Assembly (NCBI GenBank): GCA_029532415.1
Contig: JAQOTA010000053.1
Coordinates: forward strand, 1,984,001 to 2,048,000
Source: Marasmius tenuissimus
Lineage: Eukaryota > Basidiomycota > Agaricomycetes > Agaricales > Marasmiaceae
Length of the DNA: 64,000 nt
Direction: 5' to 3'
Each line of letters begins with the position of its first letter. Positions within the stretch are counted from its first letter, which is position 1. Below, piece by piece: positions 33,816 through 48,464 of the stretch. The translations under genes were made by a program, and so were the position numbers. Below the pieces are notes generated by a model. The model saw nothing but the letters and a program-made list of their open reading frames with translations, ran no database searches and was not told the origin of the DNA.

Positions 33816-36800
33816 TCAGAAACTACCAGTCAAACGAGTATCCTTGATCGACGCTCCGACCTCAACCTTGAACGTTCCCTCGGGTCGCACCCACGACTGA
33901 CTGGGTGTGTCCCAGATGCTACCATGCATAGTCAGCACAGGATGTAAAGTATCGCCGAGACAAACTTACCTCAACTCCTTTTCAGTGAGCTCAAACTTCA
34001 CCGCCTTCGACTCTCCCTTCGCAAGCTTCACTTCATCGAACCCTCGCAACACTCTCGGCGGCTCACCCGATCCCTCAGGGAATCCGAGGTACAACTGAGG
34101 GATCTCGGTCCCATCAAAGGCACCAGTGTTCGTCAACTTGAATTCGACGGTGTGGCCCTCGGAGATCGACAAGTCAGAGTAGTTGAAAGTCGTGTAAGAT
34201 AATCCGTATCCGAATTCGAATCGTGGAACGATGCCTTGCGAGTCCATGAACCGGTAGTCGACGAAGAGTCCTTCCTTGTATTCGATCTGATGACATACTG
34301 GATGAGTAAGCTGAACGAAAGAAGAAAGACGGCATAAACATACGGTGGGGAAGTCGCCAGTGACGATTTCGGTGCCGTATGACTCTTCAGACTGATTGAC
34401 AGGCGCGAGTGTCAGTGAGTCAACAGAATATGAGGATGAACAACTCACATCGTCCATGCTAAACGGAAGCCTTCCACTCGGATTCACAGCACCCCAGAGG
34501 ACGTCGACGATGCTCGGTCCAGTCTGTTCACCGGGAGCGCCGGCGTAGACGATGGCGGTGATATTTGGGTGTGTAGCCCAGCTGGCAGCGATAGGTCCAA
34601 CAGAGTGGATGACGACGATCGTATTGGGGTTGACAGCTGCTACGCTCTCGATCTAATCCAATACCCGTAAAAAAAGACGGGAGCACCAAAGAGCTGGAGA
34701 GATAAACTGACCAGGTCTTCGCCATTGAACCAAAGGTTTAAATCATTTCGATCGCCCGCGACCCCTTCAAGAATAGTTCCGTAGACAGCTTCTCCACTCA
34801 TTCTAGAGCAAAGGATGAACAACTGCTGTTTACGATCGATTGAGTTCCGAGCTTACGCGTTGACGAAGACAAGAGCGACGTCTTTGCCCTCCGCTGCCGC
34901 GGAGCCCTCAGTCGCGTCGTTGGACAGTGAGGTGGTGATTTCAGCGGAATTCCCAACAAAAGATTGAATGGCTTCGACGGGAGGAACAACAAAGTCCAAG
35001 ATAACAGAGCCTGAGCCCCAGCTGACGTGTTGTCCGTCAATGAAGTCGACGAATGAAATATTGTCAAAAAGCTCACCCCATCATCATTGTTCCGTCATTA
35101 CACTGGTTCGCCAAAGCGACGGCGCCACAGCTCTGATTGAGTTGCTTAGCATCGCGCCCGATGACGGCAAGAGACTTGATCTGGCTTTCCGAGAGGGGAA
35201 GACCTCGAATGGTGGATCCTTCTGGTGTACCTGTAGCAAATACATCAGTCTTGTGCGGCAAAGTACCCTGAGTTTCATACCGCCAACTGTCTCCCTTTCG
35301 TTCTTGAGCAGAACAGCACTCGCGGCGCCAATTTCTCTTGTAAGGGCGGTGTGTTCCTCAGAGCGAACATCAACGACAGTGGGACCAGAGCCATCTGGGA
35401 AACGAGTCAAGTTGAAGCTGACTTCGGGGAAGTCCTGGTTTTGGGGGTGTGGGTCAGATTCACCTCAACGCGACGAAAAGAAATCTTACTTTGTCCTGTC
35501 CAAGTCGGAGCCACGACGCGAGAATGCGGGTGACCATCTCGTCTACCCTCTTAGAGAAGTGATAGAAGCTGAGGTGTGGAAGATCGAAGAAGCCGAGCCA
35601 CGTACCGACTCTGGGACCTCACCTCCGGTCACAGCCCTTGTCAGGTTTGTTCCATATACATTACCGCCTAGGTAGCCCAGAATAATAAGGGTGATGTGTT
35701 GACCGATGTAGACGAGGGTACGCACCGTTCGGGCCAACCAGAGTACCTCCTGGCTGTTCCATGTCCAGACCTGCAGCAGCGCTCTGGGCTGTGGTACCAT
35801 GGGATGCAAACCAATCACTGACGACAAACCCTGGAGCAAATGTGAGGTAGATTTCTGGTTTCAAAAGCTCTGTAGTTGACCTTCGAAGCCGTCTCTCTTG
35901 AGCACCCCATTCGGACCGATCAGGTTCTCGTTGGTGCACGCGAAAGTTTGATTGATTTGATTATAAGAGCACATCACCGCAGATATGTTAGCCTAATGGG
36001 AATCAAATCATAAGCCGGGACGAACGGCAAGGGAAGAAGACGCACGTCAATAGACCGGAGGAAGGGCCAGTCATACATTTCGTGAAGAGCTCTGTCTCCG
36101 ATTTCGACGCTCAAATTGAATCGCGAGGTTTCCTGGTTGTTCAAAAGGTAATGCTTTGCAATTGCTTGCACACCCTCACTCTGAATTCCAGCAACGGTCT
36201 CGTATGCTGCCTCACCACTGAGATAGGGATCAGCGCCAAAGCTGGAATGATGATCGAGCATCAGAGAAAATGCGCGAGAAAGTAGTGGTGAACTCGACTC
36301 ACGCTTCCCATCCTCTTCCCATCTTTGGATTGCGCATCTACCGTGCACGCAGGGTCTGCCATGAGATGTCTGTTACATTGGAGTTCCAGGAATCGCACTC
36401 ACGATGTCCATAGCAGGCCCTAAGAAAAGATGGATACCTGTGGAAGCGTAAGCATCGTGTGCATATCAACTTGAAATATACTGCCTACCTTTCGCCCGAG
36501 ACTCCTTACCCATTGCTACCCCACGGGCGTGCATCAGCCTTCTGCTGAAGGTACTGGCAGTGTTGATTCCGCTGGGGAAGCCGGTAACGTTCTGAACCCC
36601 GCGAATACCCGCAGGTCCGTCATTCAAACACAGGGAGGGTATTGTGATGTTGAGGCCGGAAACCATGAAAGAACGATTCGGGGGCGTAACATTGCCCCCA
36701 CAGGTACCTAACATAATTTAAACGCGTTAGCCTAACTCAGCCATGTCATAAGGTATCAGACGCGTTGAGCAGGTAGCACATACTGCTGTTTATGCCATGA

Positions 36801-37005
36801 CCGGTGACTAATCCGACCTTCTCATCGAGTGTCATCTGGGAGACAGTCTCCTGGGCGATGCTGACCGATTCGTCCCATGTTCCTAGGGGCACTGTTGTGA
36901 GTTTGGACTGAGATAAGGAAATTAAGAATGCGTACGGCGAGTGAAAGCACTGGTGTATTGAACGGCAACAAGGCAGAGAGCTGGAAGTAGAAGTGATTGG
37001 CGCAT
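33816..37005 (-). CDS. Secreted GH3 beta-glucosidase
   Basis: Hydrolyses cello-oligosaccharides and related beta-glucosides outside the cell. The ATG at 37005 opens a signal peptide ('MRQSLLLPALCLVAVQYTSA'). After the first intron come 'QMTLDEKVGLVTGHG' and, across about a dozen exons, 'LCLNDGPAGIRGVQNVTGFPS', 'IAKHYLLNNQETSRFN' (KH motif), 'GFVVSDWFASHGTTAQS' holding the catalytic Asp (SDW, codon near 35814-35816), and the second-domain motif 'GDRNDLNLWFNGEDL' (about 34727-34765). The fibronectin III-like end has 'RFEFGYGLSYTTFNYSDL', 'PRVLRGFDEVKLAKGESK' and a last exon ending in 'FKVEVGASIKDTRLTGSF', stop at 33816-33818. Domain order and length (about 830-850 residues) are normal for fungal GH3. 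A TATAAATA box lies about 60 bases upstream. No frame break was found. Confidence 0.92.
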
Positions 37006-37062
37006 ATCAAAAGAAGGAAGGAGTCCGTCCAACGAGTTGTTCTGCCCCCCCAAGTCGAGTGG

Positions 37063-37070
37063 TATTTATA
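37063..37070 (-). promoter_or_regulatory. TATA box of the GH3 beta-glucosidase gene
   Basis: The minus strand reads TATAAATA here, 58-65 bases upstream of the start codon at 37005, a normal place for a core promoter of a regulated secreted enzyme. Confidence 0.5.
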
Positions 37071-37249
37071 CAGGAAGTCCGGCATTCTGGGTCTCCCGAG
37101 TATACAATTGGCGCGCGCCCAAAGAAGGTGTATGAGGGTATATTCGGGGAACCGGAATTGTTCAAGATTTTACAACGTTGCGGGATTGAGAGGGCCATAC
37201 GGTTTACGAGGATGCGCGACAAAGCTGATCAAGGCGACCGATATAGCGA

Positions 37250-38230
37250 TTCAGGCCTGCGGATCGATAACGATGGTAAGAATCCACAGATAACCTGCCA
37301 TTGTCAGGTAGGGATATTGCTTCAGGCCAGAGTCTAGGACTCTGGTCTTTGGAGTGGTGCGGGAGTCCAAACGCTTGTTGGCGAACTCTCTAAATCGCTG
37401 AAACACCCTGATTCCCAAAGTTATGGCATAGATCTGTGTCGGCACGCCCAGAGAATTCTTGGGAATCGAAGGAATGCATGAGAGGTCGCCAAGGATGATT
37501 TCGGTGGAAGCAGTTGTGATACTGATCGTGCCCTCTCAAGATTGCAACAAGGTGACTGCCTCCAGACCACAGTCTCGTGCACAATTGAGACTAATATTAT
37601 GATGTTAATTGATATAGAAAGCTGATGGCATCACAGTACAGAGTTGCACTGTACAGGGAATGAAGATGTCAGTCAATTCATGCTTGACGACGAATTTAGA
37701 CACCAACCCATTCCATGTGCAGGTCCTAGCTTGACAGAACTTCTCCGCGTCAAAATGGTTTTTCTCGGCCGTTTAGCCATCGGACACAGTCATGATTACT
37801 GGTGGAGGTTGAATTTAAAGGAGTTGTCTAGGTCACATGGCCTCTTGTTGGTTTGTCATTGGGACCAACAAGGACCCATAGCCGCTTACCAAGTGCAAAC
37901 AAGAGCCAATTTCATACTACTAACGGATTCTGCTCATGCAGACTCCGACGGCGAAGCAGCAACTTTTATATTCCTCTTTTGATCAAAGCCATATCGCCTC
38001 CAGACGCTGTGGTTGCTGGTGCCCAGACAATCGGGAGCCACTGAAAAAGTCGGAGTACAATATCATTCGGTTGGTCCTTTCGATTCACCGTCTTTCACCG
38101 TCCGCATCTTTGCTGCATGGGGCTTCGGCAGTGGAGCCCCATGTATAAGACAATTTGTCTTGAAGATCGGATGTATCATCCATCTGTATTGGCTGCCGCT
38201 AACATAACCGCACGCCGTGCCTGGCCGTCA
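37250..38230. repeat. Non-coding repeat family, copy R4
   Basis: About 1 kb that matches R5 (42455-43600) in direct orientation along most of its length: 'cagataacctgc', 'ccagagtctagga', 'gatctgtgtcggca.gccca', 'ccagaccacagtctcg.gcacaattgag', 'tcatgcttgacgacgaa', 'agtcatgattactggtgg', 'accaacaaggacccatagccgctt' and 'gcccagacaatcggg' occur in the same order. No intact long frame. It starts about 245 bases upstream of the GH3 gene start. Confidence 0.9.
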
Positions 38231-40364
38231 ACGACTGGGGGGTGGGGGCATTGGGGGTCGCCGCAAGTAGCGTGGGCCGAATCTTCAATAGACAATGAAA
38301 TCACCACAAATTCATACGTTCCTAACTCGGATGTGAGTCTATCCATGCCGCGTAGGTGGCTCACAATAGTTTTGGGCCTTGGTCTGGGCCTCAAGTTGGC
38401 AGGCAGAGGGACGAGTCGAGGGGTTCCTTGTTTCGCTACGTACCGGCCCACTCTGAGATTGTGGTCCATAACGGCTCAAAACGGGGGTTCCTTGCATAGA
38501 GTAGAACCGACGGAATTGAACCATATCCCACCCAGACTACACCCAGATGGAATACTTATGCTTACTAGATCAGGACGTTGGCATAATGGACAATGCTACC
38601 CGTACTATGTCGACTCAATCCTTTGGGGACAACTTCTCTGACATCCAGATATCCCCCACACACCCACACAGCATCTCAGAGTATCTCATGTTGCCAGTCA
38701 CAGTGGGCAAAACGATTATTTAACGTCGATAGGTGGAACGACTGGTTGCCTATCCAGAGGATCCAGAATCGGGTACCGAGCAGGTACACGAAGTTGAGGG
38801 GTTCTCCCTGTGACGGGGAGGACTTAGTCTCCCCCAGGCCGACTGTCACGGCTGCGGGCACTCGCGGGTTAGTGTGATAGACGAGTTTACACCTTGGTGA
38901 CTAGTACAGATCCTTGTCCTACGATGATCCATCAAGGAGGTACTTGATCATCGCGAACGAATACAGTAGGCCGCTCTACTAGAAAGCGTAAAAACCTAAA
39001 TACAAACGGTGTAGAATCGCACTGAAAAAAGACGCACATCTCTTGAGTTTCCACGGAGTTAAGTTCCTACTGGATATATCAGAGCGACAGATACTTAGCC
39101 ATAATGAGGGCCAAGCAGCTTATGATACGTCACTGCTATTGTCCGTCGCCGCCCGCGCGCTGGCTCAGGCTCAAGCGCTCAAGGACGAACATTCCTGACA
39201 GGAGCTCCGAGCCAATACTTTGGACTGCAATGGAATACGAATCAGTAAGACTATAGTAACAAACAAAAACCTATAAAGATACCTGCAGAGGCGGTTCTCC
39301 GTTCACTCAAACTTGTTTGAGCAGTCTGGTACAATTGGAACGATAGGTAATGCAGATGAAGGTTCAAAGACTCTCCAGAAGGCTAACGCAGGCTGAACAA
39401 CCCTTGAGACACTGAGTCACGGCGAAGAGCGGACATCGAGCACCGGGACACATACCAATGTCACCGGTATCACCGCAATACTGATTTGAGCCACAGAACT
39501 CGATGACAATTCCTTAGGGTAAGGTCGGCGGTCGCCATTATCCCGATGTCCATGTCGGAGATTTAGTACTGAGGCTCGTTTTGAGATTGATCCGACCCAT
39601 CCTGACTCATCTCCATACCGAAGTTTGCAACTTCTGCTCGGGTTCGGTTTCCGAACAGCACTACGGGCTAGAGCTGTAAATGCTTTACAATCGTAGTTAG
39701 TGTTTTCGCAACCCCGAGAAGTAAACGGGAGGCTCGCCTCTACTTTGCTGGACCATTGTCATCGCTTTGAAGAGTTCCGAGTTGGTCGGGCACCTTCAGC
39801 CAACTTTCTTGATTGATTTTGGACAGCTTAGACTTGTTATCGCTGGATTTGCGCTGGATTCTCGCGGGAAAGGATTTAGTGAAAGATTTCGAGGGATATT
39901 GGAGCTGGTTTACGGTAGAGTTCATCGTCGGTGTCCAGCTGGAGTGAGATGCGACTTTGAGGATGTCAGCCATTGAAATAGCTTACAATAATATTACTGT
40001 CGGTGTTGAATCTGAGGTTGACGGCAAAAAAAATGTTAAGAGAAGGTCCGAAGGAAAAGGTTTGGAACTGAACCGTCCGTGTGAAAGGATGTTTAAATCG
40101 GACATTTCCCCATTCGATTCAATAAAGTCATCGTACTGGCTCGGGCCGGAAGTTGCCACCCACAACCAGTACTAGTCCCAGTCGGTCTCACGTCCGTAAA
40201 AACCAACGAACGTTCCACGCGGCCGGAGTCCAAAACATTGTGTACACACTTTTGGGAATCATATCAATATTATAGTAGATATCGTACTATTGTTCAAGGG
40301 TTCGAGAAGCAAGGACGATCATAGCAAGAATAAATATGTGATAGGTGGCAAATTCGCGAAATTG
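38231..40364. other. Non-coding stretch between repeat R4 and the FAD oxidase
   Basis: Frames up to 174 codons (38117-38641, plus) occur but show no known motif and start within the repeat. A 77-codon minus frame lies at 39740-39973. Nothing here is supported as a gene or RNA. The end nearest 40365 should contain the 3' untranslated region of the FAD oxidase. Confidence 0.45.
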
Positions 40365-42374
40365 TCACTGAAGTTGTCCCCTTCGACAATTCAATCCTTT
40401 GTCCCACCTGTCTGAGCCAACTCCATTAGCCACCAAAAACAACTCACTGGGGTCGTACTGATCTTTAATCTCCATCAACCTGTTGTAGTGGTCACCGAAG
40501 AACGTCCTCTGGGGGTTCGGTTCGTAGAACGACCCCTCATTCACGTACGACCCTCTTCCAGGCTCCAATCCCTCCAGGATGTCGACGTTTTGCTTCATGA
40601 CGTCCTTTTGTGCCTGAATCTCTGCAGCTGAAGCACCATCTTCCCATTGGATACCAATGAACACCAAAGCGGGCGTGTCTCTCCAGTGAGGGTGCAACCC
40701 AACAGAGTCAGGATCGACTTGAGAGACCGCTCCCCCCGCGACGTGACTATCACAAAGTTATGAGCACCAGAGCATTGTCCTTTCAAGAAAGGAACTTTGT
40801 TAACTTACGCGATTCCTACACCCAAGCTACTGGAGATCTTCAGGAACTCCCCAGCCATCTTTGCCGACTCTGTCTCATATAAATTCTTCGTATACATCCT
40901 CGAGGCCATTTCCACATTTATACCCACCGGGCGATCCAGTGGTTTGTTGAGTTTACCATTGATATCGTAAAACGATGACGCGGGGAACACCGACACTTCA
41001 ACGTTATTCTCCCCCGCCGTGCTGTTCAAATGCTTCACGAATGGTTCGATAGTCTCGTTGACCTCTTCCATCGTCGCGTTGGTTGCGTACAAGATATGGG
41101 TGAAGCTGTCTGGGCGGTAGAAAGTGTATCCACCCCATTGAGACTCGGCTACCTTTGGTTGGAGCTTGAAGAACTCGGTTCCAACCGATTTAGCAATTTC
41201 GGTGGAAGTAAAGTTGGCTCTGATAGCGCTCGCAACGAGGGGTTCGATGGGTTGAGTCTTGTACGTAACTGATGTGACGACGCCGAATGTGCCAGGACCA
41301 CCCCCGCGAAGAGCCCAGAAGAGGTCAGGATGGGAGTGGGCATTGGCGGTTACATGATCACCATTGGCTGTGACGACGGTGAATTGAATTGCGTTGTCGA
41401 TGCCTAGTTTCGAGCGACCGGATGAGCACAGGGGAAACGAGTAGTCCCAGAAGACTCACCCAATCCGTATCGGGGTGCGAATGCACCATGTCCACCTCCA
41501 CCAACCCAACCGCCAGCGACTCCGACAGAATTGTCCAGGCCGCCAACGATGAACCGATTGTTTTGTTGTGTGGCTGCATATGCCTCAGCTAGCTGTATGC
41601 CAGCCCCCAATGTGATTGCTGAGCACACGGAGTTGATTAGTTTTGTTGCAAATGTTGAAAAGAAAGGGAAGATAAAGGGGAATCACTGGAAGTTAGAAAA
41701 TTTACCTTGATACGTCTCCGTCTCTGGCGCTCCTTCCAGAACGAAATTTTCGTCGTAAACGATCTCCTTCATGTGATGAGTCCAAATCATGAACCCGTTC
41801 CTCGCCGAGCTTCGCCCGAGGTGATCATGTCTGCAGGGACGCTCAGCAGCGTGCCCTCCCAGTCGCAGCAAGACCAAACTCACCCGGTGTTCTTAACTAC
41901 CAGCCTCAAGTTCCTCTCCGCCGCAAACTTGACCGCTGCTTGTATGTCCCCAGCATTCCTTGCGTCAACCCCAACTGGCGGCACGCTCCCCTGTTCGCAA
42001 GAAGACCCTAGCGTCGTGTTTAGATAACACGCATCGATAGTCCCATCAGGGGAGATGTAGGACTCGTAGTTCGTCTGCTGGTATGACCCAGGTTGATCGG
42101 AACGCCAGGTGCCATTGTGAGCATTGTCTTGTGCAATCGAACAGTCCCCAGAGGGACTTTCAATGGGATAGCAAGGCGACCCGTATGGTATGGGGTGAAT
42201 GAGAGGTTGAGAGAGTTGTGATGAGAGCTCGGCGAACTCAGACTCGGCGGGCCAACATGCGTCGCCGTAAAGGCATTTACAGTCGCTGCCGCCGCCCTGT
42301 CCTTGTCCTGTAGAGCCGGTATTGAAGCAGAGCACAGATATTATGATGAGTGGAAGAAGTGGGATTCTGAACAT
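40365..42374 (-). CDS. Secreted FAD-linked oxidase (PCMH/BBE type)
   Basis: A flavin oxidase of the berberine-bridge/6-hydroxynicotine-oxidase class, probably acting on carbohydrates or small aromatics outside the cell. The ATG at 42374 opens a signal peptide ('MFRIPLLPLIIISVLCFNTG'). Next comes a Cys-containing N-terminus ('DCKCLYGDACWPAESEF'), then the FAD-binding PCMH domain: 'RNAGDIQAAVKFAAERNLRL', 'VKNTGHDHLGRSSARNGF' with the His that usually bonds FAD covalently, and 'GVAGGWVGGGGHGAFAPRYG'. In the last motif no Cys takes part, so a single His link to FAD is expected (family knowledge). The middle has 'FWALRGGGPGTFGVVTS', and the C-terminal BBE segment has 'RTFFGDHYNRLMEIKDQYDP' followed by 'LFLVANGVGSDRW'. 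The stop is at 40365. Exons join in frame. Repeats R4 and R5 lie on either side of the gene in direct orientation. Confidence 0.9.
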
Positions 42375-42411
42375 GTTGTGTGGTTGAAACTTGGGGCAAA
42401 TGTAGTCAAGC

Positions 42412-42418
42412 TTTTTAT
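42412..42418 (-). promoter_or_regulatory. TATA box of the FAD oxidase gene
   Basis: The minus strand reads 'gtataaaaagc' about 40 bases upstream of the start codon at 42374, a plausible core promoter very close to the left edge of repeat R5. Confidence 0.45.
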
Positions 42419-42454
42419 ACGTCCGTTTTCATTATGCAAATTCCTGGACCGTAG

Positions 42455-43600
42455 TAAGCCTGCAGGCCGGTGACGATGGTAAGTATCTGCAGATAACCTG
42501 CTATCGTCAGGTAGAGAAACTGCTCCAGACCAGAGTCTAGGATTTTAGTCTTTCGAGTGGCACGGGAGTCTGGACGCTTGTTGGTGAATTTTCTACGTCA
42601 CTGAAACACCTTAATTCCCGAAGTTGAATGATTCTGAATATCCGACGGATTGATGGTATAGTGGTAAGGATCTGTGTCGGCATGCCCAGTGAGCGTCTCG
42701 GGAATCGAAGGAACGCATGAGAGGTCGCTTCGCAATCTATCTAGGGATGACTTCGGTGAAAGCGGTCGTGATCTTGCCCTCTCAAGTTTGCGACAAGGTG
42801 ACTGCTTCCAGACCACAGTCTCGCGCACAATTGAGCCTGAGGTTATTGAGTTGATTGATACGGCAAACTAGTGGTGATAAAGTCTGAGTGTATTGCATTG
42901 TACAGGCAATAGAGATGTCAGTCAAGTCATGCTTGACGACGAAATTACGCACCAGCCCGTTCCATGTGCAGGTTCTGGCTTGACAAACTTTTTCGTGTCA
43001 AGATGGCTTTTCTCGACCGTTTAGCCTTCGGTTGTAGTCATGATTACTGGTGGGGGTTGAAAGGAGAGTTGTCCAGGTCACATGACCTCTTGTTGGTTTG
43101 TCCATCAGGACCAACAAGGACCCATAGCCGCTTGTTAAGTGCATGCAAAAACTAATTTCATTTTACCAATGGATTACGCCAGATTACGCCCACGCAGACT
43201 ACAGCAGCAGAGCAGCAACTTGTACCTTTCTCTTTCCACTACATTCATATAACTTCCAGAAACTGTGGCTGCTGGTAGTAATATGGTGCCCAGACAATCG
43301 GGGGTTAAAAATTGGAATGCAATATCATTCGGTCGGTCCTTTCGATTCACCGTCCGCGTCCTTGCTGCATGGGCCTACGGCACCCAGTAGAACCACCCCA
43401 TGTATCAAATAATTTATCTTGACGAATGGATGTATCATCCATTTACATCGGTCACCGCTAACACAACCACTCACCGTCCCTGAGTCTAAGCATACCAGAA
43501 AGATCGGAAATTAACCCTTCGTTGTGTACATAAATACTCTCAGGCAGAAGAAAAAGGGAAGGAAAAGGTACTCTACTACAGGAATCCACGAGTTTTAACG
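42455..43600. repeat. Non-coding repeat family, copy R5
   Basis: The longest copy. It aligns with R4 over about 1 kb and with the end of R3 ('gaaattaaccc.tcgttgtgtacataaata'). It lies between the FAD oxidase start and the SEC23 stop (43629), so it borders the oxidase promoter on one side and the SEC23 3' end on the other. One internal segment (about 42627-42670), holding 'tggtatagtggtaagg', is absent from R4. Confidence 0.9.
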
Positions 43601-43628
43601 AGCATCAGGAAGTAACAGGTCGAATCTC

Positions 43629-46385
<2,757 letters not shown>

Positions 46386-46459
46386 TCACTGAATTTCGTG
46401 TTCTCCACGCTAGGACCACGTACGCTTACGAGCATCGTGGCCAACATATAGACAGCTAC

Positions 46460-47018
46460 CTAGAGGGATAAGATATATACTTGGGACTCAGGCTTCCGAA
46501 TGATGACCATTTGCGGTCGCTTTCGTTGATTATGGTCCAGGTTCTCACGGTACTGGTGACAATTGACAATGCGCAAGTTAATGCCATGGAAACTTTCCGG
46601 CGAAGGAGAAATGAGCTGGAAAGAGCTTGAGAGGGGAGCGCAAGTGCTTGAGATCTCTATGAATAGCCTGCTAGAGTAGCATATCCTGCAGGGATTGCTT
46701 GGTGTACCGGGAACGTTGGTATACCTACCATCTTGGGCCTTGGCCCAATGATAGGATCCGGAAGAGAGCTCGATGGGCTCCTCCTTCATGCGTTTCAATA
46801 AGTCGCCGAATGGCCTCGGGATCGTAGAGTAGCCCTTCAACAGATAGAGGGGATTCATTTACTTGGATTTGTGCGTTTCGAGTTGAGGTGAGATCCAGAG
46901 ACGCCAACGTTTGGAACAAATTTCCTATTCGAGTCGCTCGGTCGGTGCGCACGAGTTTAACCTGTTTATTTTCCAAGGGGGGAGCAGAATATCGAGGTTT
47001 AAGGGCCGAACGCTCCAT
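46460..47018 (-). CDS. Small two-exon gene of unknown function
   Basis: An exon from ATG 47018 ('MERSALKPRYSAPPLENKQV', then 'EGLLYDPEAIRRLIETHEGG') ends at a GT donor near 46732. A second exon from about 46667 ('LFIEISSTCAPLSSSFQLIS', later 'RENLDHNQRKRPQMVIIRKP') continues in frame to TAG at 46460, giving about 165 residues. The splice sites and the unbroken frame support a gene; the protein has no motif I know. It sits between SEC23 and the peptidase gene, all on the minus strand, with short gaps. Alternative: the second part is an untranslated leader of SEC23 and the frame is chance. Confidence 0.4.
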
Positions 47019-47073
47019 TACACCATTCTACTTCAAGAATGAGGTACTTAGAATGTGGGTACAACCGCCGCAT

Positions 47074-48028
47074 TTATCCTGGAATCAAGAACTGATACAG
47101 AACTTCAATGTATCGTGCTTCCTCTTCTTGGTGCGGCATATGACCCGATTTCTCCAATGTCACCCACTTGACCCTTGGAATCTTCTGGAAGAATGGTAGC
47201 ATCGTACTGTCCTGTGCTTCGTCGAAGCGACCGTTCGTCAGTAAGGTGGGCACGATAATGCGGTCGATCTGGTCTACGATGGTCCAGGTCTTCAGTGAAC
47301 CGGTGATGTAGAACTCGTTAGGACCATTCCTGGACAGAATCGTGAGGGAAAGGAAAGGGAGTGAGGTAGAGGACTTACATCGTGAGATAGACGGTCGGGT
47401 CCTCTTTAATCCAGTGCATCGTAGAATTAACAGACTCGGGCCATGGGTCCAGAGTACAGAGATGGCGTTTGTAGAATACATCGACCGCTTCCTCGTACTC
47501 CTTGTTGTCCGTGGTGCCTTCGTTCTCGTGCTTCGTCAAAGTGTCCTGAGTTGCCTGCTCAAGTTTCGCGCGCAAAACATTCTGCGCCGAAACCCAAAGT
47601 TCCATGTCTGCCGGTGAGCTGGCAATGATCAGCCGCTTTAACCCAGGCGGTTGTCGAACAGCATGACAAGCTGCGAGCATACCTCCCCATGAGTGCCCAA
47701 GGAGGTCATAATTGTCCTGTATGCCGAGATAAACAAGGAGATTGTCGAGTTCTTTGAGGAAGAGATCGACAGTCCAGAAGGACGTATCCCCAGCCTTTTC
47801 AGGAAGGTGAGTAGACTTCCCATTGCCGAGTTGGTCGTACAGAATGACAGGGATGCCATGAACGCGCGAAAGTGCGTAGAGTGGTTGGAGATAGTCATGA
47901 CTCCCACCTGGCCCGCCGTGAAGAGCCACAAGAGGACGAGATTTTCGGCGGTCGCCAATAACATTGTACCACGTTTTGCAGGGCTTGCCTGCATCGGGAA
48001 CTGAGAAGTCAATCTCGCCTGATACCAT
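47074..48028 (-). CDS. Proline iminopeptidase-like alpha/beta hydrolase (S33)
   Basis: An intracellular aminopeptidase-like hydrolase that would release N-terminal proline from peptides. The start is ATG 48028 ('MVSGEIDFSVPDAGKPCKTW'). Motifs: the oxyanion region 'LVALHGGPGGSHDYLQPL', 'ILYDQLGNGKSTHLP', the nucleophile elbow 'YDLLGHSWGGMLAACHA' (catalytic Ser near 47690), the acid in 'LLTNGRFDEAQDSTM' and the His in 'TLEKSGHMPHQEE'. All three catalytic residues are present. One intron near 47328-47378 joins 'DPTVYLTM' to 'NGPNEFYITGS'. Length of about 300 residues is normal for the family. The start is 436 bases from cnd1, which runs the other way, so the two genes may share a promoter region. 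Confidence 0.9.
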
Positions 48029-48464
48029 CCTTTTCAGCTCGAATTATAAGAGTCAAAGTCCGGGAATGTTGTGGGGAGTCTGAACGAGGACTTTTCTATA
48101 TCCGTCAAAACTCCTGTAGCACGGCAGCGTGTGATACGTATGTAACTGATTCAGATCCTGGAGGATTTTGAGTACTTAGGCCCAGGGAACCACTTTCGGG
48201 ATGATGCTCCACACCCCTGATGATCGCCACATCTGTTTCGATAGAGATGGGCAGTTCGACGCTCTTACACAAGGCCCACAAATAGCTGCAGTCATGGTGA
48301 GAAGGTGAGAAGACGTGCACACTGCACCGTGGGAGAGAAACGCGAGGGCCAGCTGACCAATGACAAACACGTCCCACGTGATCGACGCGTTCTTTGATTT
48401 CAACCCACAACACCCACCACGGCAGCTTCAACAGGGTTGGCGCCGAACAACCTCCTTCACCACG
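48029..48464. other. Divergent promoter region between peptidase and cnd1
   Basis: 436 bases between two start codons pointing away from each other. Near the cnd1 side it holds a CACGTG E-box (48375-48380) and an ACGCGT box (48385-48390). No gene fits in the gap. Confidence 0.6.
48385..48390. promoter_or_regulatory. MluI cell-cycle box (ACGCGT) upstream of cnd1
   Basis: A perfect ACGCGT 75 bases upstream of the cnd1 start codon at 48465, a distance very close to that seen for cnd3 (78 bases). A CACGTG motif lies five bases before it. Known in yeasts as the MBF site; role here inferred. Confidence 0.5.

Noticed and set aside
38117..38641. 174-codon open frame on the plus strand
   Set aside because: It begins inside repeat R4, has no recognisable motif, and its composition resembles the surrounding non-coding DNA.
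42650..42725. tRNA-like sequence in repeat R5 ('tggtatagtggtaagg' followed by 'tcgggaatcgaagg')
   Set aside because: The A-box-like part is on the plus strand but the B-box-like part (TTCGATTCCCG) is on the minus strand, and no cloverleaf with a matching acceptor stem can be drawn.
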